Counted from the stretch's first letter, positions 1 to 6,364 are shown. The stretch is 15,749 bases of DNA from Sphingomonadaceae bacterium (GCA_019239785.1 JAFAZM010000006.1:1-15749); one strand, 5' to 3'. Notes: a model not told the origin generated them from the sequence alone. Made by a program: numbers and translations.

Positions 1-458
1 TCGCGCGCGTCCACGCCGGCGAGCAAGGCGAACAGGGCGTCCTTCGACCGCGCGCCGCGCAACTTGGCGACCGCCTGGCGGTCGCGGAACAGGCGGCTCA
101 CCGTGGCGAGCGCCTTCAGATGATCGGCGCCGGCGTCGGGCGGGGACAGCAGGAGGAAGACGAGGTCAACCGGCAGGCCGTCGATCGCCTGGAAATCGAT
201 CGGCTGCGTCAGCCGGGCGAAATAGCCGAACACGCGGTCAAGGCCCTCGAGCTTGCCGTGCGGAATCGCGGTGCCGGCGCCGAAGCCGGTCGAGCCGATC
301 TTCTCGCGCGCGTTGAGCGATGCGACGATGTCCTTCGCCGAAAGGCCGCAGAGCCGCCCGGCCGCGGCGGCGAGCTGCTGGATCAGTGCCTTCTTGTTGG
401 CGGCGACCAGGTCGTCGTCGATCGCATCGGGCGAGAGGATGGCGGAAAGATCGCTCAT
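1..458 (-). CDS. ptsN: PtsN, nitrogen-regulatory EIIA (EIIA-Ntr) phosphocarrier, 3' end cut by window
   Basis: This is the terminal phosphoacceptor of the nitrogen phosphotransfer system (PtsP-NPr-PtsN), a cytoplasmic regulator rather than a sugar transporter. I translated it directly from the minus strand, starting at the ATG at 458 (MSDLSAILSP...). 152 codons are visible with no stop before the window edge, close to the usual family length of about 150-160 residues, so little is missing. The phosphoacceptor histidine lies in the GTAIPHGK motif at about residue 67, followed by the family-typical DFQAIDG, VDLVFLLLSP and DHLKALA segments. It lies 82 bases downstream of hpf on the same strand; the hpf-ptsN pairing is widespread in proteobacteria, although rpoN, often adjacent, is not upstream here. 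No strong Shine-Dalgarno is seen before the ATG. Confidence 0.93.
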   Translation of the reverse strand, partial: MSDLSAILSPDAIDDDLVAANKKALIQQLAAAAGRLCGLSAKDIVASLNAREKIGSTGFGAGTAIPHGKLEGLDRVFGYFARLTQPIDFQAIDGLPVDLVFLLLSPPDAGADHLKALATVSRLFRDRQAVAKLRGARSKDALFALLAGVDAR

Positions 459-540
459 GGAAATTCCGATCGGGCTTCTTAGCCGATGCCCAGCTTGGAG
501 GATATAGGGGGCGGTGCGGGACTTGCCAGTCAGTCGCCGG

Positions 541-1110
541 TCAGTCGCGTTTCGGCTCGACCCAGCCGATCGTGCCGTCGCCTCGTCGATAGACCATGTT
601 GTAGGCGCCGGTGCCGCTGTTGCGGAACATCAGGGCGTTGGTGTTCCTGAGATCGAGCAGCATCACCGCGTCGGAGACGCTGGCGCTCGGTATGTCCACC
701 CTGGTCTCGGCGACGATCGGCGGATTGTCCACCGGCTCCTCGTCCGCGGGCGGCGGCGCGAAGATCGTGTAGCCCGCATCCAGCTCGGCCTCGGCCTGCG
801 CCGCCTGGCTGTGACGGTCCTTCAGCCTGCGCTTGTAGCGGCGGAGCTGGGTCTCGATCCGGTCGGCGGCGAGCTCGAAGGCGACCGGCGCCTGGTCGGC
901 GCCCGCCGAGCCCTTCAGCACCACGCCCTGCGGGACGTGCGCGACGATGTCGCAGGTGAAGCTGCGGTCGTAGGGGCCGCGGCCGAAGGTCACCTGGGCG
1001 GAGATGGCGCGCGAAAAATATTTGTCGGCGATGAAGTGGAGGCGCGAATCGACTAGGGTTCGCAAGGCTTCCCCCGTGTCGATCTGATGACCCGAGACCC
1101 GGATGTCCAT
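541..1110 (-). CDS. hpf: Ribosome hibernation promoting factor, long form
   Basis: This protein binds the 30S decoding region of idle ribosomes in stationary phase and promotes 100S dimers. It has 189 residues, the length of the long two-domain form. The N-terminal RaiA/HPF domain (about 1-105) starts MDIRVSGHQIDTG and contains the basic IETQLRRYKRRLKDRH helix. A variable linker (about 106-130) is rich in alanine, glutamate and proline. The C-terminal dimerisation domain (about 131-189) contains SVSDAVMLLDLRNTNALMF and ends GDGTIGWVEPKRD. A GGAGAG Shine-Dalgarno lies just upstream of the ATG at 1110. ptsN follows in the same direction, and 81 bases separate it from the dnaQ stop upstream. Family assignment is secure. 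Confidence 0.95.
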   Translation of the reverse strand: MDIRVSGHQIDTGEALRTLVDSRLHFIADKYFSRAISAQVTFGRGPYDRSFTCDIVAHVPQGVVLKGSAGADQAPVAFELAADRIETQLRRYKRRLKDRHSQAAQAEAELDAGYTIFAPPPADEEPVDNPPIVAETRVDIPSASVSDAVMLLDLRNTNALMFRNSGTGAYNMVYRRGDGTIGWVEPKRD

Positions 1111-1156
1111 GTCGCTCTCCGATGCGGATATCGGCGCGGCCTTAGAATGAACGGCG

Positions 1157-1186
1157 AAAAACGCAACTCGGGGCCGAACCGGACCC
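1157..1186 (-). terminator. Possible weak terminator after dnaQ
   Basis: Read on the minus strand just after the dnaQ stop, GGGTCCGGTTCGGCCC can fold into a short stem: GGG/CCC and CCG/CGG with a one-base bulge. A run of five T follows about nine bases later (AAAAA on the plus strand at 1157-1161). The stem is short and the T run is displaced, so this may not act as an intrinsic terminator. Readthrough into hpf remains possible. Confidence 0.25.
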
Positions 1187-1191
1187 GGAGC

Positions 1192-1902
1192 TCAGCCGCG
1201 CGAGGCGAGGCGGTTCCAGATCGGGTCGGCGATCTGCGCCAGGAAGGCGGCGTGCCGCGCCAGCTCGTCATCGCTCGGCGCGTGCGGCCGCGCCGGGCGG
1301 ACGACGAGCGCCGCCGGGACCGCGTCCGCCGCGACGGCGGGAAGGGCGTCGACATCCTCGATCAGCTCCGCGACGAGGGTCAGGCCGATCTGCCGGCCGC
1401 CGGTCAGCTCGACATAGACCTGGGCGAGCAATTGCGCGTCGAGCAGCGCGCCATGCTTGATCCGCTGCGAGCGGTCGACGCCGAAGCGGGTGCAGAGCGC
1501 GTCCAGGCTGTGCTTGGCGCCGGGGAATTTCTGCCGCGCCAGGACCAGAGTATCGACCATTCGCGACATGCAGACCGGCGGATGGCCGCACTGGCCCAAC
1601 TCGTGGTTGATGAAGCCGAAGTCGAACGAGGCATTGTGCGCGACCATCGGCGAATCGGCGATGAATTCGAGCAATTCCTCGCAGCGCTCGTGGAAGCCCG
1701 GCTTGTCGGCGAGGAAGCGGTCGGACAGGCCGTGCACCGCCTCCGCCTCGCTCGGCATCGGCCGGCCGGGATTGAAGTAGCTATGGAAGGTGCGGCCGGT
1801 CTCGACCCGGTTGAACATCTCGACGCAGCCGATCTCGACCATGCGGTCGCCGCCGGCCGGGCTGAGCCCCGTCGTCTCGGTGTCGAACACGATCTCGCGC
1901 AT
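1192..1902 (-). CDS. dnaQ: DNA polymerase III epsilon subunit, 3'-5' proofreading exonuclease
   Basis: This is the proofreading subunit of the replicative polymerase, 236 residues, similar in length to other epsilon subunits. It has the DEDDh exonuclease signature: ExoI motif FDTETTG with acidic residues D7 and E9; ExoII motif VAHNASFDFGFI with D94; ExoIII motif IKHGALLDAQLLA with H150 and D155. The C-terminal region (about 180-236) is poorly conserved and presumably contacts the alpha subunit. The ATG at 1902 is the natural start because MREIVFDTETTG matches the family N-terminus. It lies 7 bases downstream of coaE in the same direction, so the two are probably co-transcribed. The coaE-dnaQ adjacency is common in Alphaproteobacteria. 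Confidence 0.95.
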   Translation of the reverse strand: MREIVFDTETTGLSPAGGDRMVEIGCVEMFNRVETGRTFHSYFNPGRPMPSEAEAVHGLSDRFLADKPGFHERCEELLEFIADSPMVAHNASFDFGFINHELGQCGHPPVCMSRMVDTLVLARQKFPGAKHSLDALCTRFGVDRSQRIKHGALLDAQLLAQVYVELTGGRQIGLTLVAELIEDVDALPAVAADAVPAALVVRPARPHAPSDDELARHAAFLAQIADPIWNRLASRG

Positions 1903-1909
1903 TCGTCCC

Positions 1910-2503
1910 CTATGAATCGCCGGACTCGGTTAGGCAAGCGAGGATGCGCCGGACCGAAGCCCTTGTTTCGTCGAAGGAACAATCGGTCGGGATGACGAAG
2001 TCGGCGCGGGCGCGCTTTTCCGCATCCGGCATTTGATGTTCGAGGATGCGCAGGAACTTCTCCGGCGTCATGCCGGCCCGCGCCAGGGTGCGCAGCCGCT
2101 GGATCTCCGGATCGGCGGAGACGACCGCGACCTTGTCGACCAGCTCCGCGCCGCCTTTCTCGAACAGCAGAGGAATGTCGAGGACGACCACCGGCGCCTC
2201 CCGGTGCGCCGCGAGGAAGGCCTCCCGCTCGCGCGCCACCGCCGGGTGGACCAGGGCTTCGAGCCGCTTCAGCGCGGCGGGCTCGGCGAGCACCTGCTCG
2301 GCCAGAGCGGTGCGGTCGACGCCGCCAGTGCCGGTCGTGCCCGGGAATTGCGCCTCGATCGCCGCGACCAGCGCGCCGTCCTGTCCCTGAAGGCGGTGGA
2401 CGACGGCGTCGGCGTCGAACACCGGCACGCCCTCCTCGGCGAACATCCTGGCCACGGCCGACTTGCCCATGCCGATCGATCCGGTGAGGCCGAGGACGCG
2501 CAT
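1910..2503 (-). CDS. coaE: Dephospho-CoA kinase
   Basis: It catalyses the last step of coenzyme A synthesis, ATP-dependent phosphorylation of the ribose 3'-hydroxyl of dephospho-CoA. It has 197 residues, normal for the family. The P-loop GLTGSIGMGKS occupies residues 5-15; VFDADAVVH (about 28-36), the LVHPAV motif (about 85-90) and LDIPLLFE (about 108-115) are all family signatures. The start ATG (2503-2501) overlaps the last base of the maf stop codon in a TGATG arrangement, so translation is probably coupled to maf. The dnaQ gene follows after 7 bases. Confidence 0.95.
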   Translation of the reverse strand: MRVLGLTGSIGMGKSAVARMFAEEGVPVFDADAVVHRLQGQDGALVAAIEAQFPGTTGTGGVDRTALAEQVLAEPAALKRLEALVHPAVAREREAFLAAHREAPVVVLDIPLLFEKGGAELVDKVAVVSADPEIQRLRTLARAGMTPEKFLRILEHQMPDAEKRARADFVIPTDCSFDETRASVRRILACLTESGDS

Positions 2504-3093
2504 CAGCTCTCGAGCAGCCCGCGGCTGCGCAGGTAAGCAAGCAGAGGCAGCAACGGCAGGCCGAGCACGGCGAAATGGCTGCCGCGGATCGCATCGAACA
2601 ATTGCGCGCCCATCCCCTCGACCCGATAGCTGCCGACGTTCCAGCGGACCGCCTCATATTCATGGTCGAGATAGAAGGTGAGGAAGGCATCGCCGAGCGG
2701 CCGCACGTCGAGCGAGACGCTTTCGGTCCCGCCCCAGATTCTTTGGCCATGCTCGACGATCACGGCGGCGGAATGGAGCTGGTGGGTGCGGCCGCTGAGC
2801 CGGCGCAATTGGGCGAGCGCCTCGGCGCGCGAGCCGGCCTTGCTGAGCATGGCGCCGTCGTCCAGCTCCAGCACCTGGTCGGCGCCGAGCACCAGCGCAC
2901 CGCCGCCGGCGACGCTCTTCGCCTTCATCTCGGCGAGCATCTCGGCCATGTCGCGCGGCTCGAAGCCGGCGGCGGCGAGCCCGGCCTTGGCCGCTTCCTC
3001 GTCGAGCGCGGCGTCCGCGAGCGCGAACGGCACGCCGGCCGCCTCGAGCATGCGCCGCCGCGTCGCGCTGCGCGAGGCGAGCAGCAGATTCAT
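2503..3093 (-). CDS. maf: Maf family nucleoside triphosphate pyrophosphatase
   Basis: Maf proteins hydrolyse non-canonical or modified nucleoside triphosphates and so act as house-cleaning enzymes. The protein has 196 residues from the ATG at 3093 (MNLLLASRSATRRRMLEAAG), which matches the family's N-terminal ASxSxRRxxLL motif. The frame stays open further upstream, but that part is a shadow of PPSR. The catalytic-region motif reads LGADQVLELD (D72), with DQ in place of the more common DT, and SGRTHQLHSAAVI follows. The start ATG overlaps the PPSR stop in an ATGA arrangement and the stop overlaps the coaE start, so the three genes form a tight operon. Substrate preference cannot be read from the sequence. 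Confidence 0.9.
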   Translation of the reverse strand: MNLLLASRSATRRRMLEAAGVPFALADAALDEEAAKAGLAAAGFEPRDMAEMLAEMKAKSVAGGGALVLGADQVLELDDGAMLSKAGSRAEALAQLRRLSGRTHQLHSAAVIVEHGQRIWGGTESVSLDVRPLGDAFLTFYLDHEYEAVRWNVGSYRVEGMGAQLFDAIRGSHFAVLGLPLLPLLAYLRSRGLLES

Positions 3094-3914
3094 TCGACGG
3101 CGGCCTTCTCCAGCCGCTCCTCGCACAATTTCACGATCGCCAGCGCCGTCTCCTCGATCGAGCGGCGGGTGACGTCGATCACCGGCCAGCCATTGTCCGC
3201 GAACATCCGCCTGGCGAAGGCGAGCTCGGCATTGACCGCCTCCGTGTCGACATAGTCGGTCTCGGGCGCCTGGTTCAGCGAGAGCAGGCGGTTGCGGCGG
3301 ATCTGGATCAGCCGCTCGGGATTGGTGGTGAGGCCGACGACCAGGGGATGCTTGAGCGCGAACAGGATTGGCGGCGGCGGCGATTCGGGCACCAGCGGGA
3401 CGTTGGCGACCTTGTAGCCGCGATTGGCCAGATAGATGCTGGTCGGCGTCTTCGAGCTGCGCGAGACGCCGGCGAGGACGATGTCCGCCTCCTCCCAATT
3501 CTCGACGCCGACGCCGTCGTCATGGGCGATGGTGAACTGGATCGCGTCGACCCGGGCGAAATAAGCGGCGTCGAGCGCATGCTGGCGGCCGGAACGGCCC
3601 TTCGCCTCCTCGCCGCTGACCGCGGCCAGCGCGTCGATCACCGGATCGAGCACCGAGACCGCGTTGATCTTGCGCTGACGGCATTTGCGCTCGAGCTCGC
3701 GGCGGATCGTCGGGTTGACCACGGTGTAGAGGACGAGCCCCGGCCGGCTCTCGACATCGTCGAGGACGCGGTCGAGATGGCCCTCCGACCGGACCATCGG
3801 CCAGAGATGGCGCAGCGCCTCGACCGTGTCGAACTGGGCGAGGCAGGCCTTGGCGACCATGTCCAGGGTCTCGCCGGTGGAGTCGGAGAGGAGGTGCAGG
3901 TGAAGCTGCTTCAA
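3090..3914 (-). CDS. ppsR: PPSR: bifunctional kinase/pyrophosphorylase regulating PEP synthase or PPDK (DUF299)
   Basis: This family reversibly phosphorylates phosphoenolpyruvate synthase or pyruvate,phosphate dikinase on a threonine and reverses it with a phosphate-dependent pyrophosphorylase activity, gating PEP synthesis. It has 274 residues, normal for DUF299. The N-terminus HLHLLSDSTGET is diagnostic, and the P-loop-like GVSRSSKTPTS lies at about 149-159. KVANVPLVPE and VVGLTTNPERL are further family signatures. The only plausible start in this frame is TTG at 3914: an in-frame stop lies about 60 bases upstream with no ATG or GTG between. An AGGGG Shine-Dalgarno sits ten bases before the TTG. 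Whether the target is PpsA or PpdK cannot be decided here. It is the first gene leaving the putative origin leftward and overlaps maf by four bases. Confidence 0.9.
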   Translation of the reverse strand: MKQLHLHLLSDSTGETLDMVAKACLAQFDTVEALRHLWPMVRSEGHLDRVLDDVESRPGLVLYTVVNPTIRRELERKCRQRKINAVSVLDPVIDALAAVSGEEAKGRSGRQHALDAAYFARVDAIQFTIAHDDGVGVENWEEADIVLAGVSRSSKTPTSIYLANRGYKVANVPLVPESPPPPILFALKHPLVVGLTTNPERLIQIRRNRLLSLNQAPETDYVDTEAVNAELAFARRMFADNGWPVIDVTRRSIEETALAIVKLCEERLEKAAVE

Positions 3915-3928
3915 GGCCCGTTCGCCCC

Positions 3929-3937
3929 TGTGGAAAA
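3929..3937 (-). promoter_or_regulatory. DnaA-box-like 9-mer
   Basis: The minus strand reads TTTTCCACA, which fits the relaxed DnaA box TTWTNCACA exactly and differs from the Escherichia coli consensus TTATCCACA at one base. It adjoins the Shine-Dalgarno of PPSR, so DnaA bound here could also affect PPSR expression. That last point is inference. Confidence 0.5.
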
Positions 3938-4053
3938 ATATGGGGAAATCGCTAGCGGAAGGCTCGGGGCAAACTCAAGGATGGGATTCGTCCGCACCAC
4001 CACCCGCATCCGTCCACAGCGGCGCGCACAAGGGAAAAAATCCACCGGCCGGC

Positions 4054-4062
4054 TGTGGATTC
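4054..4062 (-). promoter_or_regulatory. Weaker DnaA-box-like sequence
   Basis: The minus strand reads GAATCCACA, seven of nine matches to TTATCCACA with the ATCCACA core intact. Its plus-strand end overlaps a GATTC methylation site (4058-4062). Related partial matches lie nearby: AAATCCACC at 4038-4046 and a TCCACA core at 4013-4018. Taken singly each is weak; the clustering in one intergenic region is what makes them credible. Confidence 0.35.
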
Positions 4063-4180
4063 CGGGGATGGCGGGCGCGACTCCGCGCAAAGCCGCGAGT
4101 CTGGAGCCGTCAAGCTGTTGGCAAAATTTGTGCGAGCGAATAAGCCCCGCTGATCCCCGCACTACCAACCTCTACAGACT

Positions 4181-4210
4181 CTCTTTTAATTATATATAAA
4201 GGATAAGAGA
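4181..4210. promoter_or_regulatory. AT-rich segment: candidate DNA unwinding element and/or hemE promoter, with a CtrA-like box
   Basis: The segment contains TTTTAATTATATATAAAGG, sharply AT-rich in an otherwise GC-rich window. TTAA at 4186-4189, seven bases, then TAAA at 4197-4200 is one mismatch from the CtrA full site TTAA-N7-TTAA. TATAAA at 4195-4200 could serve as a -10 element for hemE, with a leader of roughly 20-25 bases, but no convincing -35 is seen at the right distance. Unwinding element, promoter and CtrA site are not exclusive; the sequence alone cannot choose. Confidence 0.4.
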
Positions 4211-4228
4211 GCGGAGACGCCCGACCCG

Positions 4229-5254
4229 ATGCCCGCGCCGCCCAAGCCGCTCCTCCACGCTCTAAAGGGCGGAATAGACAAGAGAAAACCGATCTGGCTG
4301 ATGCGCCAGGCGGGGCGCTATCTGCCCGAATATCGCGCGCTCAGGGCCGAGAAGGGCGGCTTCCTCGAGCTGGCGACGGACAGCGAGGCCGCGGCCGAGA
4401 TCACGCTCCAGCCGATCCGGCGCTTCGGTTTCGACGGAGCGATCCTTTTCTCCGATATCCTGATCGTACCCTATGCGCTCGGCCAGGAGCTGCGCTTCGA
4501 GGAAGGCGAAGGGCCGCGTCTGTCGCCGCCTCTGGCCGACGCCGCGCTCGCCGCGCTCGAGCGCGTCCCTGCCCGGCTGGAGCCGATCTATCGGACTGTG
4601 GAGAAAGTGAAGGAGGCCCTCCCGGAAACGACGGTTTTGCTGGGTTTTGCGGGCAGCCCGTGGACGGTCGCGACCTATATGGTCGCCGGCCGCGGCAGCC
4701 GCGACCAGGCCGAGGCGCGGCTCATGGCCTATTCCGATCCCGGCGCGTTCGCGGCGATCGTCGAGGCGGTCGCGGCGATGACGGTCGACTATCTCTCCGG
4801 CCAGATCCGCGCCGGCGCCGAGGCGGTGCAATTGTTCGACAGCTGGTCGGGAAGCCTGGCGCCGGACCAGTTCGAACGCTGGGTGATCGCGCCGACCGCG
4901 CGGATCGTCGCCGCGCTGAAGGAGCGGCATCCCGACGTCCCGATCATCGGCTTCCCGAAGGGCGCCGGCGCGAAGCTGGTCGCCTATGCGCAGCAGACCG
5001 GAATCGACGCGCTCGGCCTCGACGAGACGGTCGATCCCGCCTGGGCGGCGCGCGCGCTGCCCGAGAGCCTGCCGCTCCAGGGCAATCTCGATCCGCTGGC
5101 CTTGCTCGCCGGCGGGGCTGCGCTTGAAAAGGCGGTGGGGCGCATCCTATCTAGTTTCGAGGGGAGGCCGCACATCTTCAACCTCGGCCACGGCATCATC
5201 AAGGAAACCCCGATCGCCCATGTCGAGCAGCTGCTCGCTTTGGTGCGCCGGTGA
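4229..5254 (+). CDS. hemE: Uroporphyrinogen decarboxylase
   Basis: It decarboxylates the four acetate side chains of uroporphyrinogen III to give coproporphyrinogen III in haem synthesis; it is cytoplasmic and usually a homodimer. It has 341 residues, normal length. Family signatures are KPIWLMRQAGRYLPEYR (about 20-36), FDGAILFSDILIVPYALG (about 68-85, with the catalytic-site aspartate in FSDI at 76), GFAGSPWTVATYMV, and the C-terminal FNLGHGI. The ATG at 4229 is chosen because the protein reads straight into PPKPLLHALKGG; a GGAG lies upstream at 4213-4216, slightly far from the start. It is the first gene to the right of the putative origin and its stop overlaps the hemJ start. Confidence 0.96.
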   Translation: MPAPPKPLLHALKGGIDKRKPIWLMRQAGRYLPEYRALRAEKGGFLELATDSEAAAEITLQPIRRFGFDGAILFSDILIVPYALGQELRFEEGEGPRLSPPLADAALAALERVPARLEPIYRTVEKVKEALPETTVLLGFAGSPWTVATYMVAGRGSRDQAEARLMAYSDPGAFAAIVEAVAAMTVDYLSGQIRAGAEAVQLFDSWSGSLAPDQFERWVIAPTARIVAALKERHPDVPIIGFPKGAGAKLVAYAQQTGIDALGLDETVDPAWAARALPESLPLQGNLDPLALLAGGAALEKAVGRILSSFEGRPHIFNLGHGIIKETPIAHVEQLLALVRR

Positions 5255-5706
5255 CCTATCAAATCGGATCGCTGCTGATCGTGACCTATGCATGGCTCAA
5301 AGCCGGCCACATCATCTTCGTGATCTTCTGGATCGCGGGCCTGTTCATGCTGCCGCGCTATTACGTCTACCACCAGGAATCGGCGCCCGGCTCGGACGAG
5401 GAGAAGAGGTGGATCGAGCGCGAGAAGAAATTGCGCAAGATCATCATCACCCCGGCGATGATCCTGGTGTGGACCTTCGGCCTGCTGCTCGCCTATATCA
5501 CGAGCGCCTGGACCCAAGGCTGGTTCCTCGCCAAGTTCGCCATCGTCGTCGCCTTGTCGGGCTATCACGGCTGGATGATCGACTATGGCAACAAGCTCGA
5601 GAAGGGCATCCGCCCGGTCAGCGGCAAGGCGCTGAGGATCATGAACGAGATCCCCGGCATCGCCGTCGCCCTGATCGTCGTACTGGTGATCGTCCGGCCG
5701 TTCTGA
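5251..5706 (+). CDS. hemJ: HemJ-type protoporphyrinogen IX oxidase (integral membrane)
   Basis: HemJ oxidises protoporphyrinogen IX to protoporphyrin IX and replaces HemG/HemY in many Alphaproteobacteria. It has 151 residues and about four membrane segments (near 8-34, 66-85, 92-110 and 132-149). WLKAGHIIFVIFWIAGLFMLPRYYVYH carries the family's conserved histidine (about residue 20). GTG at 5251 overlaps the hemE stop as GTGA, arguing for coupled translation. A second GTG at 5281, also followed by ACCTAT, would give a protein ten residues shorter that fits the common family N-terminus; neither start has a strong Shine-Dalgarno. The hemE neighbour supports the haem role. Its stop lies two bases from the end of the convergent gene. 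Confidence 0.85.
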   Translation: MTYQIGSLLIVTYAWLKAGHIIFVIFWIAGLFMLPRYYVYHQESAPGSDEEKRWIEREKKLRKIIITPAMILVWTFGLLLAYITSAWTQGWFLAKFAIVVALSGYHGWMIDYGNKLEKGIRPVSGKALRIMNEIPGIAVALIVVLVIVRPF

Positions 5707-5708
5707 CC

Positions 5709-6095
5709 TCAAGCGGACTGGAGCCAGGCCGCAGAGAGGTTGTTGATCGCTGCCGCAACCACGGCGCCCCCAAGGAACAGATATTCCTGCCCCCGCGTGC
5801 GGAGGCGCGGCGCCGTCCAGAGGACCAGGCACCAAGCCGCCGCCGCAAGCAGGGGCACGGTCAGGACGTTGGCGCGCAAGGAGCCGGCCAGATCGAGATG
5901 GACGAGCCGATAGCTGGCCTCGGTCATCCCGCTGAACGGCCCCCTGAGCCCGAAGAAGCGCTCGAGCGGGGCCGGCGACAGCCCAGCCCAAGCTTCGAAG
6001 CGGACCAGTGGATTATGGTCCAGGCCCGCAAATGCGACCAGCCCCGCGAGCAGCAGCAGGCGGAGCGCCAGCGGTGGGCGCTCAGGCGCCCCCAT
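5709..6095 (-). CDS. DUF2752-like small membrane protein lacking the family cysteines
   Basis: Protein of 128 residues with hydrophobic segments near 9-22, 76-95 and 105-125. The middle reads FFGLRGPFSGMTEASYRLVHLDLAGSL, then RANVLTVPLL. This resembles the DUF2752 core pattern, roughly GxxCPxCGxTRA followed by a GDLxxAxxxNP segment, but the cysteine positions are occupied by other residues (RGPFSGMTEA). The family's function is unknown, so none is assigned. The ATG at 6095 lies 14 bases inside the end of the upstream 68-residue membrane gene, suggesting translational coupling. The 3' end meets hemJ convergently with a two-base gap and no visible terminator. It may simply be an unrelated hypothetical protein; the family link is moderate. 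Confidence 0.6.
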   Translation of the reverse strand: MGAPERPPLALRLLLLAGLVAFAGLDHNPLVRFEAWAGLSPAPLERFFGLRGPFSGMTEASYRLVHLDLAGSLRANVLTVPLLAAAAWCLVLWTAPRLRTRGQEYLFLGGAVVAAAINNLSAAWLQSA

Positions 6096-6288
6096 CGAGC
6101 CTGGGCTTGCGCACCACCAGGTAGATCGGCAGCGCGATGATGCACAGGAAGAAGGTGAAGATGCCCCAGAGAATGCCGTTCATGCCGCGCGCATTGGCAT
6201 CCTTGGCGACGAGCACCGCGATGACCGCGGCGATGATGATGCCGAAAAGCTGGCCGAAGACATAGGCGCCGGAATCGTGACCGTACAT
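6082..6288 (-). CDS. Small two-helix membrane protein, unknown function
   Basis: A 68-residue protein starting MYGHDSGAYVFG from the ATG at 6288. An AAGGGGGC Shine-Dalgarno lies five or six bases upstream; this decides the start, although the frame stays open further up. Two hydrophobic segments (about 10-29 and 38-59) flank a polar stretch KDANARGMN, and the end is basic (RKPRLDGGA), suggesting a hairpin in the inner membrane. It overlaps the DUF2752-like gene by 14 bases and is divergent from rho. I do not recognise a named family and assign no function. Confidence 0.75.
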   Translation of the reverse strand: MYGHDSGAYVFGQLFGIIIAAVIAVLVAKDANARGMNGILWGIFTFFLCIIALPIYLVVRKPRLDGGA

Positions 6289-6347
6289 ATCTGCCCCCTT
6301 CTTCTTTGACGAACCACACCATATGTAGAACCGGCCAGCTTGCAAGC

Positions 6348-6364
6348 CGCCCCTTCGCGGGGCG
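6348..6364. other. Small GC-rich hairpin between divergent genes
   Basis: CGCCCC at 6348-6353 and GGGGCG at 6359-6364 form a perfect six-pair stem with a five-base loop TTCGC. It lies in the divergent region between the small membrane gene and rho, upstream of the candidate rho promoter. There is no T run on either side, so an intrinsic terminator is unlikely; it could be a protein site or incidental in GC-rich DNA. Confidence 0.3.

Larger units (their letters stand above)
3915..4228. other. Gene-free region between divergent PPSR and hemE: probable chromosomal replication origin (oriC)
   Basis: No credible gene is seen in these 314 bases. They hold one strong DnaA-box-like 9-mer (3929-3937), weaker TCCAC-core copies (around 4013-4018, 4038-4046, 4054-4062), five GANTC sites and an AT-rich segment (4181-4206) just before hemE. 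Genes leave it in both directions. In Caulobacter crescentus and Rickettsia prowazekii the origin is known to lie beside hemE, which matches this context. The origin call is inference: the DnaA boxes are few and mostly imperfect, and the stretch must also carry the promoters of PPSR and hemE. Confidence 0.68.

Noticed and set aside
120..1056. Long rightward reading frames over ptsN and hpf.
   Set aside because: They are antisense shadows of genes with clear family motifs; high GC keeps several frames open.
3911..4199. Small reading frames in the origin candidate.
   Set aside because: No recognisable domain, no ribosome binding site, and the DNA is better explained by origin and promoter elements.
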